Shown piece by piece: positions 43,750 through 52,372 of a stretch of DNA of 64,000 bases; positions within the stretch are counted from its first letter, which is position 1; each line of letters starts with the position of its first letter. The translations under genes were made by a program, and so were the position numbers. Where the stretch lies: NCBI RefSeq assembly GCF_003797125.1, contig NZ_RKKE01000003.1, positions 496,001-560,000 of the forward strand. The letters run 5' to 3'. This DNA comes from Shewanella frigidimarina (GTDB taxonomy: Bacteria > Pseudomonadota > Gammaproteobacteria > Enterobacterales > Shewanellaceae). Below the pieces are notes generated by a model. That model was given only the letters and a program-made list of their open reading frames with translations. It ran no database searches and was not told the DNA's origin.

Positions 43750-44248
43750 GAACAACACTTAATTTACGTAAAATGAATATTGAATATCGTGACGCATCGG
43801 CTTTCAGTAAACAAGAGCTGTTAACATTAAACCCTGTTTATTTATGCTAAATTCAAGTGAAACTTGACAACACCGATGACAAGATGAGCAATAATGAAGC
43901 TGGTACTCAACGCCACAGATACTCGTGTTAAAAGCGGTACTTGATTTGAGTGATACAGACTGCTTAATAAAATAAGCGGGTTAATAAATTTAAGACTTCC
44001 GTTACTTGTACTATTTATTGAATGACCTAACAAACAACCACAAAGTACAGTTACAACATTGACGCATCGAGTCGTGTTAGTGACTAATATCAGGCTAACT
44101 GCCCGATTTTCGTCTAGATTCTGTGTCAATTTAGTAGCTAAATGACCACCAAGGATCCTCATAAACAAAATTGTCATTAATTAAGCCTTTTCCTTATTCA
44201 ATGAGTCCGTATAATGATGTTAATTCTCACTCATTTAAGCGATTTATC
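43750..44248. other. Intergenic region, no convincing gene
   Basis: These 499 bases lie between divergent transcription units. A 111-codon frame on the minus strand (43842-44177) is rich in valine and leucine but has no ribosome binding site and no recognised family; I regard it as chance. No strong hairpin is seen. Confidence 0.5.
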
Positions 44249-44608
44249 ATGACAGAACAGACAGCAGCACTAACAGGCTTTATCGAAAGCGTAAAACAAC
44301 ATCAAGTCTTATGGGGCTTACAAGATGAAACAGGTGAAGGTTGGGTTGTATGTGACTCATCAGAATTTGAAGAAACTGATGTTATGCCACTTTGGTCAAG
44401 CGAAGCTGCTGCAAAAAGCCATTGCACTGATGAGTGGGCAGACTACAACCCAGTGACTATTACGCTGACTGAGTTTTTAGAATACTGGGTAAGTGATTTA
44501 AATGATGATGGTGTATTAATAGGTGTTGATTGGGAAGCTGAACAAGAGTGCCTAGAAATTGACCCTATCGTACTGGCTAAAGAGTTAGTTGATTTTGAAA
44601 AAGAATAA
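44249..44608 (+). CDS. DUF2750 protein
   Basis: This 119-residue acidic protein matches DUF2750: FIESVKQHQVLWGLQDETGE, GWVVCDSSEFEETDVMPLWS and CTDEWADYNPVTITLTEFLE. Its function is unknown. The ATG at 44249 gives the family start; the frame extends back to 44171. It is followed by another uncharacterised gene after 64 bases. Confidence 0.85.
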   Translation: MTEQTAALTGFIESVKQHQVLWGLQDETGEGWVVCDSSEFEETDVMPLWSSEAAAKSHCTDEWADYNPVTITLTEFLEYWVSDLNDDGVLIGVDWEAEQECLEIDPIVLAKELVDFEKE

Positions 44609-44672
44609 TCATTAATTGATTTGATCTTACTACCCAAGCTGTTCAGCCATTGAACAGCTTTTTGATATTATT

Positions 44673-45332
44673 ATGCCCATGCCTACACTGATTGATATTC
44701 CTTTTGACAAACGCCACACCTGTTGGTTTTGCAACGAACCCAGTAATCATATATTTGATTACTATAGAATGACTCATACTCCCCATCCCTCTCTAGCCAT
44801 TCCAGCTTGTAAAGAATGCCATATGTTAGCCAAGAAAAACCTGCTGACCTCTATTTGGGATTGTCGAGATGCGGTTAAAGATAATTTAATGCATCTATAT
44901 AGCAAAGACTTGGCGATTGGCATTAATTGGACTCAGCAAGAACTCGAAGAATCAGATTTTGATTGTATGATTTTTGGTGGTTTTAAAAAAAGTGCCTGGA
45001 TGATGTATCAAATAGCCCAAAGTCGCATGAATGCACGGGGCTGGCCATTAAGTCTGGACGGAGTATTGCTTGAAGGCGAAATAGCGGGTGACAGTAGTCA
45101 ATATCATACCGGTTTCGAATTTGACGATATAATGTTTACCTCTTTAACAAAAGCCATTAGCCACTATAGCAAGACCTTATCTTTAGACAGTGGTTTTTTA
45201 CAACAACTGGTGACTTTACTTGGTAAAGCCCAATTTGGCCATGCTGTCAAAATAGCGAGGCTGAATATTGGTATCACCCCGGGGCATCAACGTCGTATTC
45301 TTGATGAGTTAATCGAAGATATGGATCAATAA
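44673..45332 (+). CDS. Hypothetical protein with cysteine pairs
   Basis: This 219-residue protein has CWFCNEPS near the N-terminus and CKECHMLAKK at about residue 49, an arrangement of two CxxC pairs typical of a zinc knuckle as in HNH-like proteins, but the HNH catalytic residues are not evident. The rest is helical and acidic and unrecognised. It may be co-transcribed with the DUF2750 gene. Confidence 0.65.
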   Translation: MPMPTLIDIPFDKRHTCWFCNEPSNHIFDYYRMTHTPHPSLAIPACKECHMLAKKNLLTSIWDCRDAVKDNLMHLYSKDLAIGINWTQQELEESDFDCMIFGGFKKSAWMMYQIAQSRMNARGWPLSLDGVLLEGEIAGDSSQYHTGFEFDDIMFTSLTKAISHYSKTLSLDSGFLQQLVTLLGKAQFGHAVKIARLNIGITPGHQRRILDELIEDMDQ

Positions 45333-45357
45333 AACCACGTAATCATTCAATGGTGGT

Positions 45358-46299
45358 CTAACCAAGAATACTCCGTAAACGATCTTGAACAACGCTAACT
45401 AATAAGTCGGGCTGGAATTTAGAGATAAACTTATTACAGCCCACCTTTTCTACCATCGCTTGGTTAAAACTGCCACTCAAAGAAGTATTAAGAGTAATAA
45501 ATAGTGCCGCCATTCGAGGATCATTTCGTACCTCAAAGGTCAACTTATAACCATCCATTTCGGGCATTTCGGCATCGGTAATCATCATTAGCAATTCATC
45601 AGCAACCTGTCTGCCTTCATCAGCCCATGATTGTAATAATTGCAAAGCTTGTAATCCATCTGAAGCTTCAATAATCTCTATACCAAGTTGATTGAGCGTG
45701 TCTCTTACTTGTTTGCGCGCCGTTGACGAATCATCCACAATTAATATCTTACGACCAGGCATATAAGAAACGAGCGCTTCATCTAACACACCGTCAGATA
45801 ACTTCACGTCGTAATCAATAATCTCAGCTAATACCTTCTCAACATCAATAATAGACACTAATCGTAAGTGTCCTTGGTCTTCTATTTTTGTTATTGCTGT
45901 TAAGTAATTATGTCCGCCAGTGGTTTTGGGCGGCGGCATAATATCACTCCAGCTCATGTTAACGATATTCTCGACTTTACCGACTAAAAAGGCCTGCACA
46001 CTGCGGTTATACTCGGTAATAATCAAGTTACAATCGTCATTTACGGGCATCGGTGAGAAACCAATCGCTTCTCGCAAATTAATCACCGGGATAGACATGC
46101 CTCTAAAGTTAGCGACGCCATAAACATTATGATTACTGCCGGGTAAATTATTTAAGGGTGGTAACTTAACCACTTCTTTGATTTTAAATACATTAATAGC
46201 AAACAACTGGGTTGAGTTAATGCGAAATAACAACAATTCTAAACGGTTTTCGCCAACTAACTTAGTTCTTTGATCTACCGTATCTAGCACTTTTCTCAT
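45358..46299 (-). CDS. cheV: Chemotaxis coupling protein CheV
   Basis: This 313-residue protein has an N-terminal CheW-like domain (about residues 15-150: LLFRINSTQLFAINVFKIKE, VYGVANFRGMSIPVINL) and a C-terminal receiver domain with ILIVDDSSTARKQVRDTL, phosphoacceptor in MMITDAEMPEMDGYKL and lysine in FISKFQPD. It couples chemoreceptors to CheA and may act as a phosphate sink. AGGTGGG lies ahead of the ATG at 46299. It is not next to other che genes. Confidence 0.92.
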   Translation of the reverse strand: MRKVLDTVDQRTKLVGENRLELLLFRINSTQLFAINVFKIKEVVKLPPLNNLPGSNHNVYGVANFRGMSIPVINLREAIGFSPMPVNDDCNLIITEYNRSVQAFLVGKVENIVNMSWSDIMPPPKTTGGHNYLTAITKIEDQGHLRLVSIIDVEKVLAEIIDYDVKLSDGVLDEALVSYMPGRKILIVDDSSTARKQVRDTLNQLGIEIIEASDGLQALQLLQSWADEGRQVADELLMMITDAEMPEMDGYKLTFEVRNDPRMAALFITLNTSLSGSFNQAMVEKVGCNKFISKFQPDLLVSVVQDRLRSILG

Positions 46300-46814
46300 T
46301 AACAGATCCCACCTAAAAACATACAAACAACATCAAAGATGCATTATCATTAATAAGCATAATTATACTTAAAAAATATTATTAAACAGTGTTGGATCAG
46401 GATTTATCCCACAAAAATAAAAAATATCTATAAACAAGATCGAAAAAAAACCTAAATATCTAAGATGTTTATTCAAGACTCAAACTATCTCATCTCTTAA
46501 ATGCCCTACTAAAAGACTACACCGATGAAAAGACTCCAGAGACAACTACATCAATTTATCTCGATATTTCAACACTGATCCAGTGAGACTTAAACTTGAT
46601 AGATGTACCTGTTGTTGTAAACCCATTTAACTCAATCAATGCTTAAGATGTAAATATGAATAACCCTTGTTGAAACTGCATTTGAGCGCAACATGCCATA
46701 CATAAAAGCATAATTTTATTTAGCTTATTTAAACCACAGCGGAAGGTGATCATTTACCTGCTTGTATGCGTATAACACTATAGATTATTCGCTAAAAGTC
46801 ATTCAGGTGCCGTT
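46300..46814. other. AT-rich intergenic region, nothing recognised
   Basis: These 515 bases between divergent cheV and the Lon-N gene contain only promoter sequence as far as I can tell. No ORF with a ribosome binding site, RNA gene or strong hairpin was found. Confidence 0.5.
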
Positions 46815-47405
46815 ATGATTATCCCACTATTCCCTTTATCGATATGCTTGTTACCTCAAGGATATACCCAGCTACGAATTTTTGAACCTAGATATAAACG
46901 GTTAGTATCAGAATCGCTAAAAAGTGGTGTTGGTTTTGGTTTGTGTATGTTGGCTGATGATAAAAAAACCATATTACCCATGGGGACATTAACCCAAATT
47001 ATCGACTTTGAAACGCTTGAAGATGGCTTGTTAGGTATTAGTGTGCAAGGGCAAAAGACGTTCATTATAAATAATGTCAGTGTTGATAGTGACGGTTTAA
47101 AGCGCGCCGATGTCAGCTTAATTGATTCTTGGCCACGCGATATCATTGAACCACAAACGGGACAGACAGGCATTAGCACTGATGTGCGTAAAAAAGATAA
47201 AGCACTTAGTCACACGTTAAAGCAAATTTTACAGCAATACCCACAGCATCTTGCTCACTACTGTGAAGAGAACTTCAACGATATTGCGTGGGTTTGTCAG
47301 CGATGGCTTGAAATTATTCCATTGAGTGCCAAAGAAAAATATCAGTGTATCAATAGCCATGATCATCAATTAGCAAAATCATTCTTAGCCGATATTATAA
47401 AATAA
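46815..47405 (+). CDS. Lon N-terminal (substrate-binding) domain protein
   Basis: This 196-residue protein is a stand-alone Lon substrate-binding domain: IPLFPLSICLLPQGYTQLRI, FEPRYKRLVSESLKSGVGFG and GTLTQIIDFETLEDGLLGIS. It lacks the AAA and protease domains. It may act as an adaptor or peptide-binding protein. The sigma-E promoter at 47416 begins 11 bases after its stop. Confidence 0.88.
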   Translation: MIIPLFPLSICLLPQGYTQLRIFEPRYKRLVSESLKSGVGFGLCMLADDKKTILPMGTLTQIIDFETLEDGLLGISVQGQKTFIINNVSVDSDGLKRADVSLIDSWPRDIIEPQTGQTGISTDVRKKDKALSHTLKQILQQYPQHLAHYCEENFNDIAWVCQRWLEIIPLSAKEKYQCINSHDHQLAKSFLADIIK

Positions 47406-47415
47406 TACATAACAG

Positions 47416-47444
47416 TGATCCGAACGCAAAAATGCCACGTATTA
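47416..47444 (+). promoter_or_regulatory. Predicted sigma-E (ECF11-type) promoter of the rpoE-chrR operon
   Basis: TGATCC (47416-47421) followed by 18 bases and TATTA within ACGTATTA (47440) fits, as I remember it, the -35/-10 pattern of RpoE/ChrR-dependent promoters (TGATCC, about 18 bases, a -10 near CGTAT). It is about 95 bases ahead of the sigma factor gene, consistent with autoregulation. Confidence 0.6.
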
Positions 47445-47542
47445 ATTAATGATACTGCAGCTTGTTTGAGCTCAGGATGGCCACAGCATAATGAGGTAAT
47501 ATTTTATGCTCAATGAGTTATTTATTGGATGCGGGTGAAATA

Positions 47543-48205
47543 ATGGAAAATGTTCAATCACAAAGCACACAAAGTCGTTATGATAAGGGGCATCTTGCAA
47601 AAAGATCCCTAATTAAACTAAGCGGTGCTATGAAATCAAACGAACCCAATCCAATGGCTGATGAGCTGGCGTCATTAATGACGCAGGTGGCTAATGATCG
47701 ATGCAAAACATCTTTTGCAAAACTTTTTTCGCATTTTGGCCCAAAAATTAACTCTTTTGGTGTCCAGCGCTTAAGCCAACAGGGCTTAGCCATGGATTTA
47801 GTGCAAGAGACAATGACTAGAGTATGGACAAAAGCCCATCTATATAACGCAGAGAAAGCAGCGGTAAGCACTTGGGTATTTACCATCATGCGTAATCAAT
47901 GTTTTGACATGCTTCGTAAAGTACAACACAACCGTGAAGATTCTTTCGGTGATGATATTTGGCCTTTATTTGAGTCTGACGAAGCTGAAAGCAACGACAA
48001 TGATTTTTTATTATCGGCCAGTTTATTGCAGCATGTAGAAGAATTACCCCCTCTTCAGCGCCAGGTAGTACAAGGTATTTATATGCAAGAGCTTACTCAA
48101 CAAGAGTTAGCGGACAAACTTAATATTCCAATTGGAACGGTTAAATCACGACTTAGACTCGGGTTAGAAAAATTAAAAAGCTTTATGGAGAAACACTATG
48201 ATTAA
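47543..48205 (+). CDS. rpoE: ECF sigma factor of the RpoE-ChrR system
   Basis: This 220-residue sigma-70 family ECF factor has region 2 (FAKLFSHFGPKINSFGVQRL, VQETMTRVWTKAHLYNA, VSTWVFTIMRNQCFDMLRK) and region 4 (LPPLQRQVVQGIYMQELTQQ, ELADKLNIPIGTVKSRLRLG). The first 45 residues are an extra, polar extension; a start at the internal ATG of MKSNEPNPM is possible. It overlaps the ChrR gene by eight bases. By family it directs the response to singlet oxygen and related stress. Confidence 0.9.
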   Translation: MENVQSQSTQSRYDKGHLAKRSLIKLSGAMKSNEPNPMADELASLMTQVANDRCKTSFAKLFSHFGPKINSFGVQRLSQQGLAMDLVQETMTRVWTKAHLYNAEKAAVSTWVFTIMRNQCFDMLRKVQHNREDSFGDDIWPLFESDEAESNDNDFLLSASLLQHVEELPPLQRQVVQGIYMQELTQQELADKLNIPIGTVKSRLRLGLEKLKSFMEKHYD

Positions 48206-48893
48206 TTACCACCCAGATCAGCATTTGCTGTCACTCCATGCTAAAGGCGACTTGCCGCTATCTATGTCGATTGCTATCTCCGCCCATGCTGAATTGTGCC
48301 CTCATTGCCAGCAACAACTTGACCAGATGACTATTGCGTTGTCTGAACAACAGTTTGAGTCAGCAGTAAAAACTCAGTCGGTAGACACTAATGATAATCA
48401 TCAATTAGACGCACTACTCGAGCAGCTATTAAATTCGACCTTAGACACTTTAGAGATTGAACAGGCTAGTACGATTGATACGATTGATACGATTGAAGAT
48501 AACAGCGTTAGTATTAAAGGTCAGCATTATCCTCTGCCTAAGGTATTTCGTAAGCAAATTAATGCTTCTTGGCAAGGTATTGGTAAAGTCAGCCGCTTGA
48601 GACTCGATACTGGAGAGCCACAAGCAAGAGCAAGTTTGTTGCACATCGCAGCCAATGGTGAAATTCCTGAACACACACACAAAGGCGCAGAGCTAACATT
48701 ACTGCTCGCTGGTGAGTTCAGCGACTGTTACAACACCTACAAGCCAGGTGATTTTATGCTGCTTGATAAAGAGCACCAACATTCACCAAAAACACTTGAA
48801 GGTTGTTTGTGCTATACCATTGTTGATGCTCCGTTATACTTCACTAAAGGTTTCAGTAAGTTACTAAACCCAATTGGCGATTTACTTTACTAA
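48198..48893 (+). CDS. chrR: ChrR-type zinc anti-sigma factor
   Basis: This 231-residue protein has the zinc-binding anti-sigma domain at its N-terminus (HAELCPHCQQQL, with histidines near HPDQHLLSLHAKGD) and a C-terminal cupin domain (about 130-215: EIPEHTHKGAELTLLLAGEF, DFMLLDKEHQHSP). It holds the sigma factor inactive until singlet oxygen or a related signal. The linker contains a triple 9-base repeat encoding IDTIDTIE (48471-48497). It ends 89 bases before a terminator. Confidence 0.92.
   Translation: MINYHPDQHLLSLHAKGDLPLSMSIAISAHAELCPHCQQQLDQMTIALSEQQFESAVKTQSVDTNDNHQLDALLEQLLNSTLDTLEIEQASTIDTIDTIEDNSVSIKGQHYPLPKVFRKQINASWQGIGKVSRLRLDTGEPQARASLLHIAANGEIPEHTHKGAELTLLLAGEFSDCYNTYKPGDFMLLDKEHQHSPKTLEGCLCYTIVDAPLYFTKGFSKLLNPIGDLLY
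48471..48497 (+). repeat. Three 9-base tandem repeats in chrR
   Basis: ACGATTGAT, ACGATTGAT and ACGATTGAA lie end to end in the linker between the anti-sigma and cupin domains. Changes in copy number would keep the frame and alter linker length only. Confidence 0.9.
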
Positions 48894-48894
48894 G

Positions 48895-48935
48895 CATTAC
48901 GCTAGTTGCTTAAAATGTTAACGACTAACGTAATG
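48895..48935 (+). repeat. 41-base palindrome after chrR
   Basis: CATTACG, TAGTTG and TTAA on the left pair with TTAA, CGACTA and CGTAATG on the right, around the loop AATG; single unpaired bases at 48902, 48909 and 48928 are the only interruptions apart from one T-G pair. It begins two bases after the chrR stop and has no T-run, so it is not a classical terminator. Confidence 0.75.
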
Positions 48936-48981
48936 TATAGACAATTTGGCCGCTATTTATCATTAAGTTGTACCATTAGAT

Positions 48982-49008
48982 AAGGGATGATGACTGAATC
49001 ATCCCTTT
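48982..49008 (+). terminator. Terminator of the rpoE-chrR operon
   Basis: AAGGGATGAT and ATCATCCCTT form a 10-bp stem with a six-base loop, followed by TT and A/C. It lies 89 bases after the chrR stop. Confidence 0.85.
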
Positions 49009-49568
49009 TACACAATAGACATCCGAGCAATGCGAAATTTGTCGATAATTCATCACTAATCGCTATTTTTTAATCGAAAACAGCATTAATTTGATTAAAA
49101 TTTGAAAAAGACTATTGCCATATGCAAACACTCAGTATACTATCCACACAGATTTAGTTTTCTTGTTAATTTTGGTTACCTACCTGTAAGTCTGCTCAAC
49201 TTCACTTCGTAAATAAACCCAAGACAAGCTTCTGTACATCGTTTTTGATTTCAATTGATTTTTGTTGATATGATAATTTAAATTATATTCACGTAATCTT
49301 GTTGTCATAAAACTATGTTCAACTTACAAAGTTAAGTGCTAAATATGTATTAAGTTTTTATGGCTATATGTCATGTCCCAACATCAATGTTGCAGGCATA
49401 AAATAGACCTTAATCAACTATTTACATATCAATACTTGATTAGTGAGTAAAGGATAGGTTAAGTTAAATCTCGAAACATTAATCTTTTGCAACACTAAAA
49501 AATGCCAAGGATATTTTATTGAACAATTTTCTCACCTAATGGTGAATATATAAGAAGGAGTGTGACCT

Positions 49569-49742
49569 ATGTCATACAACATGAATGGACACGAAATTTC
49601 AGTTAGCTTTCCGGTTAACTCTATCTCGTCAAACAAGAATTCAATTGCTTTTACCGACAGCCTAGGTAAAAACAAAAAAACCTTTTCAAAACGTATTGAA
49701 GCATTAAACTTCATGAAATGGTTAATCTCTGCCAATAAGTAA
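49569..49742 (+). CDS. Small basic hypothetical protein, 57 residues
   Basis: The frame from 49569 encodes 57 residues (start SYNMNGHEISVSFPVN, later GKNKKTFSKRIEALNF and MKWLISANK) and is preceded by an ideal AAGGAG nine bases ahead. It has a beta-rich start and a basic amphipathic second half, with no membrane segment or cysteines. I do not recognise it. The binding site and the isolated position, with a terminator before and a stem-loop after, argue that it is real. Confidence 0.6.
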   Translation: MSYNMNGHEISVSFPVNSISSNKNSIAFTDSLGKNKKTFSKRIEALNFMKWLISANK

Positions 49743-49768
49743 TACCCCCTAACGCTTTGCGTTAATCA

Positions 49769-49843
49769 TTTGCTCTGTTATTTAATAAACTCATTTCTCG
49801 GTATTCTCCTCTCACTTACCGATGTTTATTAAAACAGAGCAAA
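49769..49843. repeat. 75-base imperfect inverted repeat after the small gene
   Basis: TTTGCTCTGTT (49769-49779) pairs with AACAGAGCAAA (49833-49843), TTTAATAAAC (49781-49790) with GTTTATTAAA (49824-49833, sharing one base), and TCGGTA (49798-49803) with TACCGA (49817-49822). No T-run follows on either strand. It could be a structured RNA, a small mobile-element remnant or a DNA-binding site. Confidence 0.7.
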
Positions 49844-49984
49844 ATGAATAACTCACTCGCATCATTTCAAATTATTCTTCAGTTTTAAACTCCAATCGAA
49901 CTTTTTAAACCCAAATCTACCACTTAGAAATAAATGACTTAATATCAACAACTTACAGCAAAAAATCCTACACTCATCCTGTAA

Positions 49985-50956
49985 TCAAACCGTGTGCGAA
50001 AACTTTCGTTGGTATCTTGGCAACATCGTTTTATTTCCCAAGACTCCCCCCTGATGTATATAGAGAATATCGGTTGCACTGACAGTATTACTATTCAAAT
50101 AATGTTGTAACACTAGAAATCCAACCGGGTCGTACAATAATTCAAATTCAATTCCCGACTGGCATACCGTATTCCACATATCAAAACAACGTCGTGATAA
50201 TTTTCCAAAATGATATTTATGACCATCATTAATAATGTTAGGAAAATAAACCTCATCGACTAATTGTGAGAATTGTTGACGTAAATATTCATCTCCTCCT
50301 ACGGTACTGCAAGTTAATACCTCTATGGCAATAACATCCATTAATAGTAATTTAGCCTGTTGTTGAATAATTTGTTTATTTAAATAAGCTGCAGTAGTTC
50401 CCGTACCTGAGGGTAAAAATATCTTTAACTGTTTTTTTTGTTGATCTTGTGCCCATTGAATAATTTCACTGGCGAGTTGTGCTATCCCAGTTTCGGCATA
50501 CTCACAACGGCCACCTTCAGGAATAAAAAGTAATTGTTTTTTATCTGCATAGCTTGGGTCTGATGAAACAATATGCTGCATCGCATCGTCTAAATGCATA
50601 CCTTCAAGGTTTTTAGCATCAGTCAAATGACGAACATCTATAATATTGGCGCCATTTTGTATCGCTGCAGCATAATTCCCCTGAGGATGTTGTAATAAAA
50701 ACTCGCTGATGTGGCTTACGTAGTAATCAAATTTCCACCCTTGCTGCTTTGCAAGTACAGACAATGAGTACAAGGAGTTTGCTTGTGCAGAGCCCGAAGC
50801 CACGATCTGGGTAACATGTGAATAATCATGATGTAAGAAATGATAAAATTTACGCGCTTTATTACCACCAAAATCAGCATGTAATAAATCATCCCGCTTA
50901 ATGTAGATACTGCGTCCTTCAAAGTTCATCGCTTGTACTGGGCTTATCGAAAACAT
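49985..50956 (-). CDS. PLP-dependent D-cysteine desulfhydrase/ACC deaminase family protein
   Basis: This 323-residue enzyme is a fold-type II PLP protein. The cofactor lysine is in IKRDDLLHADFGGNKARKF, the serine-asparagine motif in VASGSAQANSLYSLSVLAKQ, and the phosphate-binding glycine loop in IFLPSGTGTTAAYL. D-cysteine desulfhydrase and 1-aminocyclopropane-1-carboxylate deaminase cannot be told apart by eye. The ATG at 50956 is preferred to the TTG at 50968. Confidence 0.85.
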   Translation of the reverse strand: MFSISPVQAMNFEGRSIYIKRDDLLHADFGGNKARKFYHFLHHDYSHVTQIVASGSAQANSLYSLSVLAKQQGWKFDYYVSHISEFLLQHPQGNYAAAIQNGANIIDVRHLTDAKNLEGMHLDDAMQHIVSSDPSYADKKQLLFIPEGGRCEYAETGIAQLASEIIQWAQDQQKKQLKIFLPSGTGTTAAYLNKQIIQQQAKLLLMDVIAIEVLTCSTVGGDEYLRQQFSQLVDEVYFPNIINDGHKYHFGKLSRRCFDMWNTVCQSGIEFELLYDPVGFLVLQHYLNSNTVSATDILYIHQGGVLGNKTMLPRYQRKFSHTV

Positions 50957-51153
50957 GAATTGTCTCAATCAACTGTAATATGAGCATTTTAACTAAAAAA
51001 TGATAAATCTCATCGATTCATTTGTATTAATCATCACACTACATTAGCCATACAGTATAAAACCAACATTTAAGATATAAGAATCAGTTAGTTAAAAACA
51101 TGGCATGAATATGGCTTTATATTAAGTAATATTGACTATTGATAGGATTGAAA

Positions 51154-51567
51154 ATGTCACTTTTACGCTTAATCTTTAATATTGCTTGGTTTTTAATGGG
51201 TGGTTTTGTCATGGGACTAGCCTGGTGGTTTGTAGGGGTACTGTGCTTTATCAGTATCATTGGTATCCCATTTGGTCGTGCTTGTTTTGTCATTGGCGAA
51301 CTTGCTTTCTGGCCATTTGGACAAGAAACCGTTAACCGAAAACACATTTCAGGCCAAGAAGATATTGGCACTGGCACGTTAGGTTTGGTGGGTAATGTCA
51401 TCTGGTTTTTGTGCTTTGGTATTTGGCTCGCGATTGGTCATCTAGCCCATGCTCTGGCTTGTTTTGTAACGATTATAGGTATTCCTTTCGCGTTACAGCA
51501 TCTTAAGTTGGCCCTGTTAAGTTTAACCCCTATCGGCCAAACTGTTATTGCCAAACCAACTTATTAA
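51154..51567 (+). CDS. yccF: YccF domain membrane protein
   Basis: This 137-residue protein has four hydrophobic stretches in two YccF repeats: IAWFLMGGFVMGLAWWFVGV with IIGIPFGRACF, and FGIWLAIGHLAHALACFVTI with IIGIPFALQHLKLA. YccF family proteins are inner membrane proteins of unknown role. AGGA lies ahead of the ATG at 51154. A strong terminator follows. Confidence 0.88.
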   Translation: MSLLRLIFNIAWFLMGGFVMGLAWWFVGVLCFISIIGIPFGRACFVIGELAFWPFGQETVNRKHISGQEDIGTGTLGLVGNVIWFLCFGIWLAIGHLAHALACFVTIIGIPFALQHLKLALLSLTPIGQTVIAKPTY

Positions 51568-51601
51568 CATTCATTAATAACCGTTGAATGACCACTGTTG
51601 T

Positions 51602-51634
51602 AAAAAGCCGATAGTATAATACTATCGGCTTTTT
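51602..51634 (+). terminator. Terminator after yccF
   Basis: AAAAAGCCGATAGTAT and ATACTATCGGCTTTTT form a near-continuous palindrome, followed by ATTT, 35 bases after the yccF stop. Confidence 0.92.
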
Positions 51635-51723
51635 ATTTGCCTAATCGCATCAGCAACGTGTACATTGCCATTCTTAAGCGCTAAAAGGTTATTCAGCCTC
51701 TTTAAAGACAGTAATGGGATCAC

Positions 51724-52191
51724 ATGAACTATTGGTTAATGAAGTCTGAACCAGACGACTTTAGTATTGATAATCTACAGATGAGTGAGCAGCAAACCGT
51801 TGCTTGGCAGGGTATTCGTAACTATCAAGCACGTAATTACATTCGAGATCAAATCGCCTTAGGCGATGTAGTGTTGTTTTATCACTCTAGCTGTAAAGTA
51901 CCTGCCATTGTGGGTTTAGCAAAAATTAGCAGTGATGCACAAATCGATATCAGTGCTTTTGATAACCGTTCACCGTATTATGATGTAAAATCTAACACTA
52001 ATACGCCTCGATGGTGGCAAGTAGATATCCAATTTATGGCCAAATTTTCTAAACCAGTGAGCTTGAAACAATTGAAAGCAGATCTCGCACTGCAAGATAT
52101 GGTATTAGTGGCTAAAGGTGCCCGCTTGAGTGTTCAGCCTGTCACACCGTTGCAATACCAACACATTATGCAATTAACAATCTTAGAATAA
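51724..52191 (+). CDS. EVE domain protein
   Basis: This 155-residue protein is a single EVE domain (YTH/PUA-related): NYWLMKSEPDDFSIDNLQMS, VAWQGIRNYQARNYIRDQIA, DVVLFYHSSCKVPAIVGLAK and WWQVDIQFMAKFSKPVSL. EVE domains bind modified bases in nucleic acids. It is a single gene, convergent with the next one. Confidence 0.9.
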   Translation: MNYWLMKSEPDDFSIDNLQMSEQQTVAWQGIRNYQARNYIRDQIALGDVVLFYHSSCKVPAIVGLAKISSDAQIDISAFDNRSPYYDVKSNTNTPRWWQVDIQFMAKFSKPVSLKQLKADLALQDMVLVAKGARLSVQPVTPLQYQHIMQLTILE

Positions 52192-52287
52192 TAACGTTAG
52201 ATTGATGACCTTACATGGGTAACCTTAAGTTAAAACAGACCAGCTCGTCAGCCGACCAGTAAACATTCTAAAAAATCTCCTAAAGAC

Positions 52288-52330
52288 AGCTCAGACTAAG
52301 TCAATACAATTTACTGTAATAGTCTGAGCT
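52288..52330. terminator. Shared hairpin between convergent genes
   Basis: AGCTCAGACTA (52288-52298) pairs perfectly with TAGTCTGAGCT (52320-52330) around a 21-base loop. It lies midway between the convergent EVE and AIM24-like genes; the T-run is lacking, so it may act on both strands weakly. Confidence 0.5.
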
Positions 52331-52372
52331 CGAATACTAACGGCACAGTGATAAGATCGCGCAATGTCAGAA

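Larger units (their letters stand above)
48894..49568. other. Intergenic region with palindrome and terminator
   Basis: These 675 bases hold a long imperfect palindrome just after chrR (48895-48935), the chrR terminator (48982-49008) and then about 500 AT-rich bases without a codable frame, in which the promoter of the small gene at 49569 should lie. Confidence 0.55.

Noticed and set aside
43842..44177. 111-codon minus-strand frame with hydrophobic stretches
   Set aside because: No ribosome binding site, no recognised motif, and composition typical of chance frames in AT-rich DNA.
49769..49843. Classical Rho-independent terminator
   Set aside because: The stem is AT-rich and broken, and neither strand has a T-run after it.
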